Shown piece by piece: positions 63,087-64,000 of a DNA stretch of 64,000 bases. Under the pieces are notes generated by a model. It did not search any database, was not told where the DNA came from, and saw nothing but the letters and a program-made list of their open reading frames with translations. The position numbers and the translations under genes are program-made. Within the stretch, counting starts at the first letter, position 1. Every line of letters starts with the position of its first letter. Origin of the DNA: Mimachlamys varia (Eukaryota > Mollusca > Bivalvia > Pectinida > Pectinidae); contig OX392538.1 of the NCBI GenBank assembly GCA_947623455.1, forward strand, positions 27,341,001 through 27,405,000. Direction: 5' to 3'.

Positions 63087-64000
63087 GCAAGTGATATCGA
63101 AATCAAGGAACGACAACTCTGGCTAGAGGTAGATTTAACATGGTGTGCAATGCAATGGGATTTAAATAGGACAGGCAGATATAAGATACGTATGCCAGAA
63201 ATGTACATCTACCTACTACAAATAATCATATATATATACATGTACATATTCATTCATTTTGAAATGACTGTTTGTATGTATGTATGTATGTATGTATATA
63301 CATTAAACATTATTATACCAATTTAAATGTGTTTTTGATAAGACAAAGACAAAACGTGTGAATTGCATAGTTTATATATCATTTGACAGTGTTAAGGCTC
63401 GACAAGACCCCTTAATGAAACAGTAAACATCCTCAACTATAACCCCTGAAATGAGTCCTATTCAAAGACCTCAATTCAAATCGGAACTTGAATGAAAAGA
63501 ATATAGTGTATTTGTACAATGGTTATTAAACAACTAAATTGCCAGTTTAAGATATATTAAAATCGAGTATCAGCGATGTTATCTTCATAACATCGCTCAT
63601 CAGAATTGTTACATATTGATCTCTTTTGCGACGCTACTGAGAACTCCGATATAACGTTTAATCAAAAGTTGTTTTTATATACCCAGGTCATGTGGAGCTT
63701 TCGATAGCTTTTGGTAGGGATGCCGCCCTCATATAGAGGTAGATGTTACCATGCAAAAGACTCGAATCAAAGTAAAATTAAATGGTAATATATTCAAATA
63801 AGCAGATCATAAAGAAAACAAATGCGAAGTACTAAGTAACCTTGATCGATAAATGTAGGTTGTATTTACGTTATTCAGAAAAAAATATACTTAATGCGGA
63901 CGGACGACTTGAGTATAAAAAATGAACTTCATAAAATGTCATTGCGTAAAATTCACTTATGTCAGCAACCTTGTCCTAGTTACTAGTTTGTATTACTGTA
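63087..64000. other. Gene-free right end with (TATG)n
   Basis: A TATG/GTAT microsatellite lies at about 63272-63298. The rest is AT-rich with no recognisable feature. Confidence 0.5.

Overview
The window is a eukaryotic, AT-rich, intron-containing and repeat-dense stretch. No bacterial-style operons or RBSs are visible. The repeats (tRNA-derived SINE, LINE remnant, TA-flanked MITEs, hammerhead-ribozyme repeats) and the gene family suggest a marine invertebrate, most likely a bivalve mollusc. That assignment is an inference from repeat style, not a proof.

Layout. The left three quarters (about 2-47 kb) hold four head-to-tail + strand copies of one six-coding-exon gene, an arylacetamide deacetylase (AADAC)-like microsomal serine esterase: copy 1 at 2076-9273, copy 2 at 13412-24964, copy 3 at 29312-34974 and copy 4 at 38937-47186. 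All four splice in silico to uninterrupted proteins of 400, 398, 397 and 397 residues. Intron phases are the same in all (0,0,1,2,1). Each has an N-terminal membrane anchor, an HGGG-type oxyanion motif, GDSAG, and the Asp and His of the catalytic triad. Copy 4 reads HGGC instead of HGGG. Flanking sequence is duplicated with the genes: upstream blocks, a candidate 5' UTR exon, and a 3' UTR ending in AATAAA. Copies 3 and 4 share the longest homologous flanks, with a period near 10 kb.

Introns and spacers are full of mobile DNA. Intron 4 of copy 2 carries a 5.87 kb DNA transposon (17115-22983) with perfect 38-bp terminal inverted repeats. Its intact two-exon minus-strand gene encodes a 687-residue DDE transposase fused to a SWIM zinc finger. 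Intron 3 of copy 1 holds a decayed LINE 3' end inside a TIR element flanked by TTATAA. Intron 1 of copy 4 holds a ~31-copy, 34-bp minisatellite with palindromic units.

The right quarter (47.2-64 kb) has no convincing protein gene. It holds MITEs, a SINE, fold-back repeats, and at 62580-63086 the most unusual object: two direct 123-bp repeats 383 bp apart, each carrying a hammerhead-ribozyme motif (stem I, CUGANGA, stem II, GAA, palindromic loopless stem III, cleavage-site A). At least seven further, mostly decayed members lie between the esterase exons. This looks like a small retrozyme-like or Penelope-type pseudo-LTR family.
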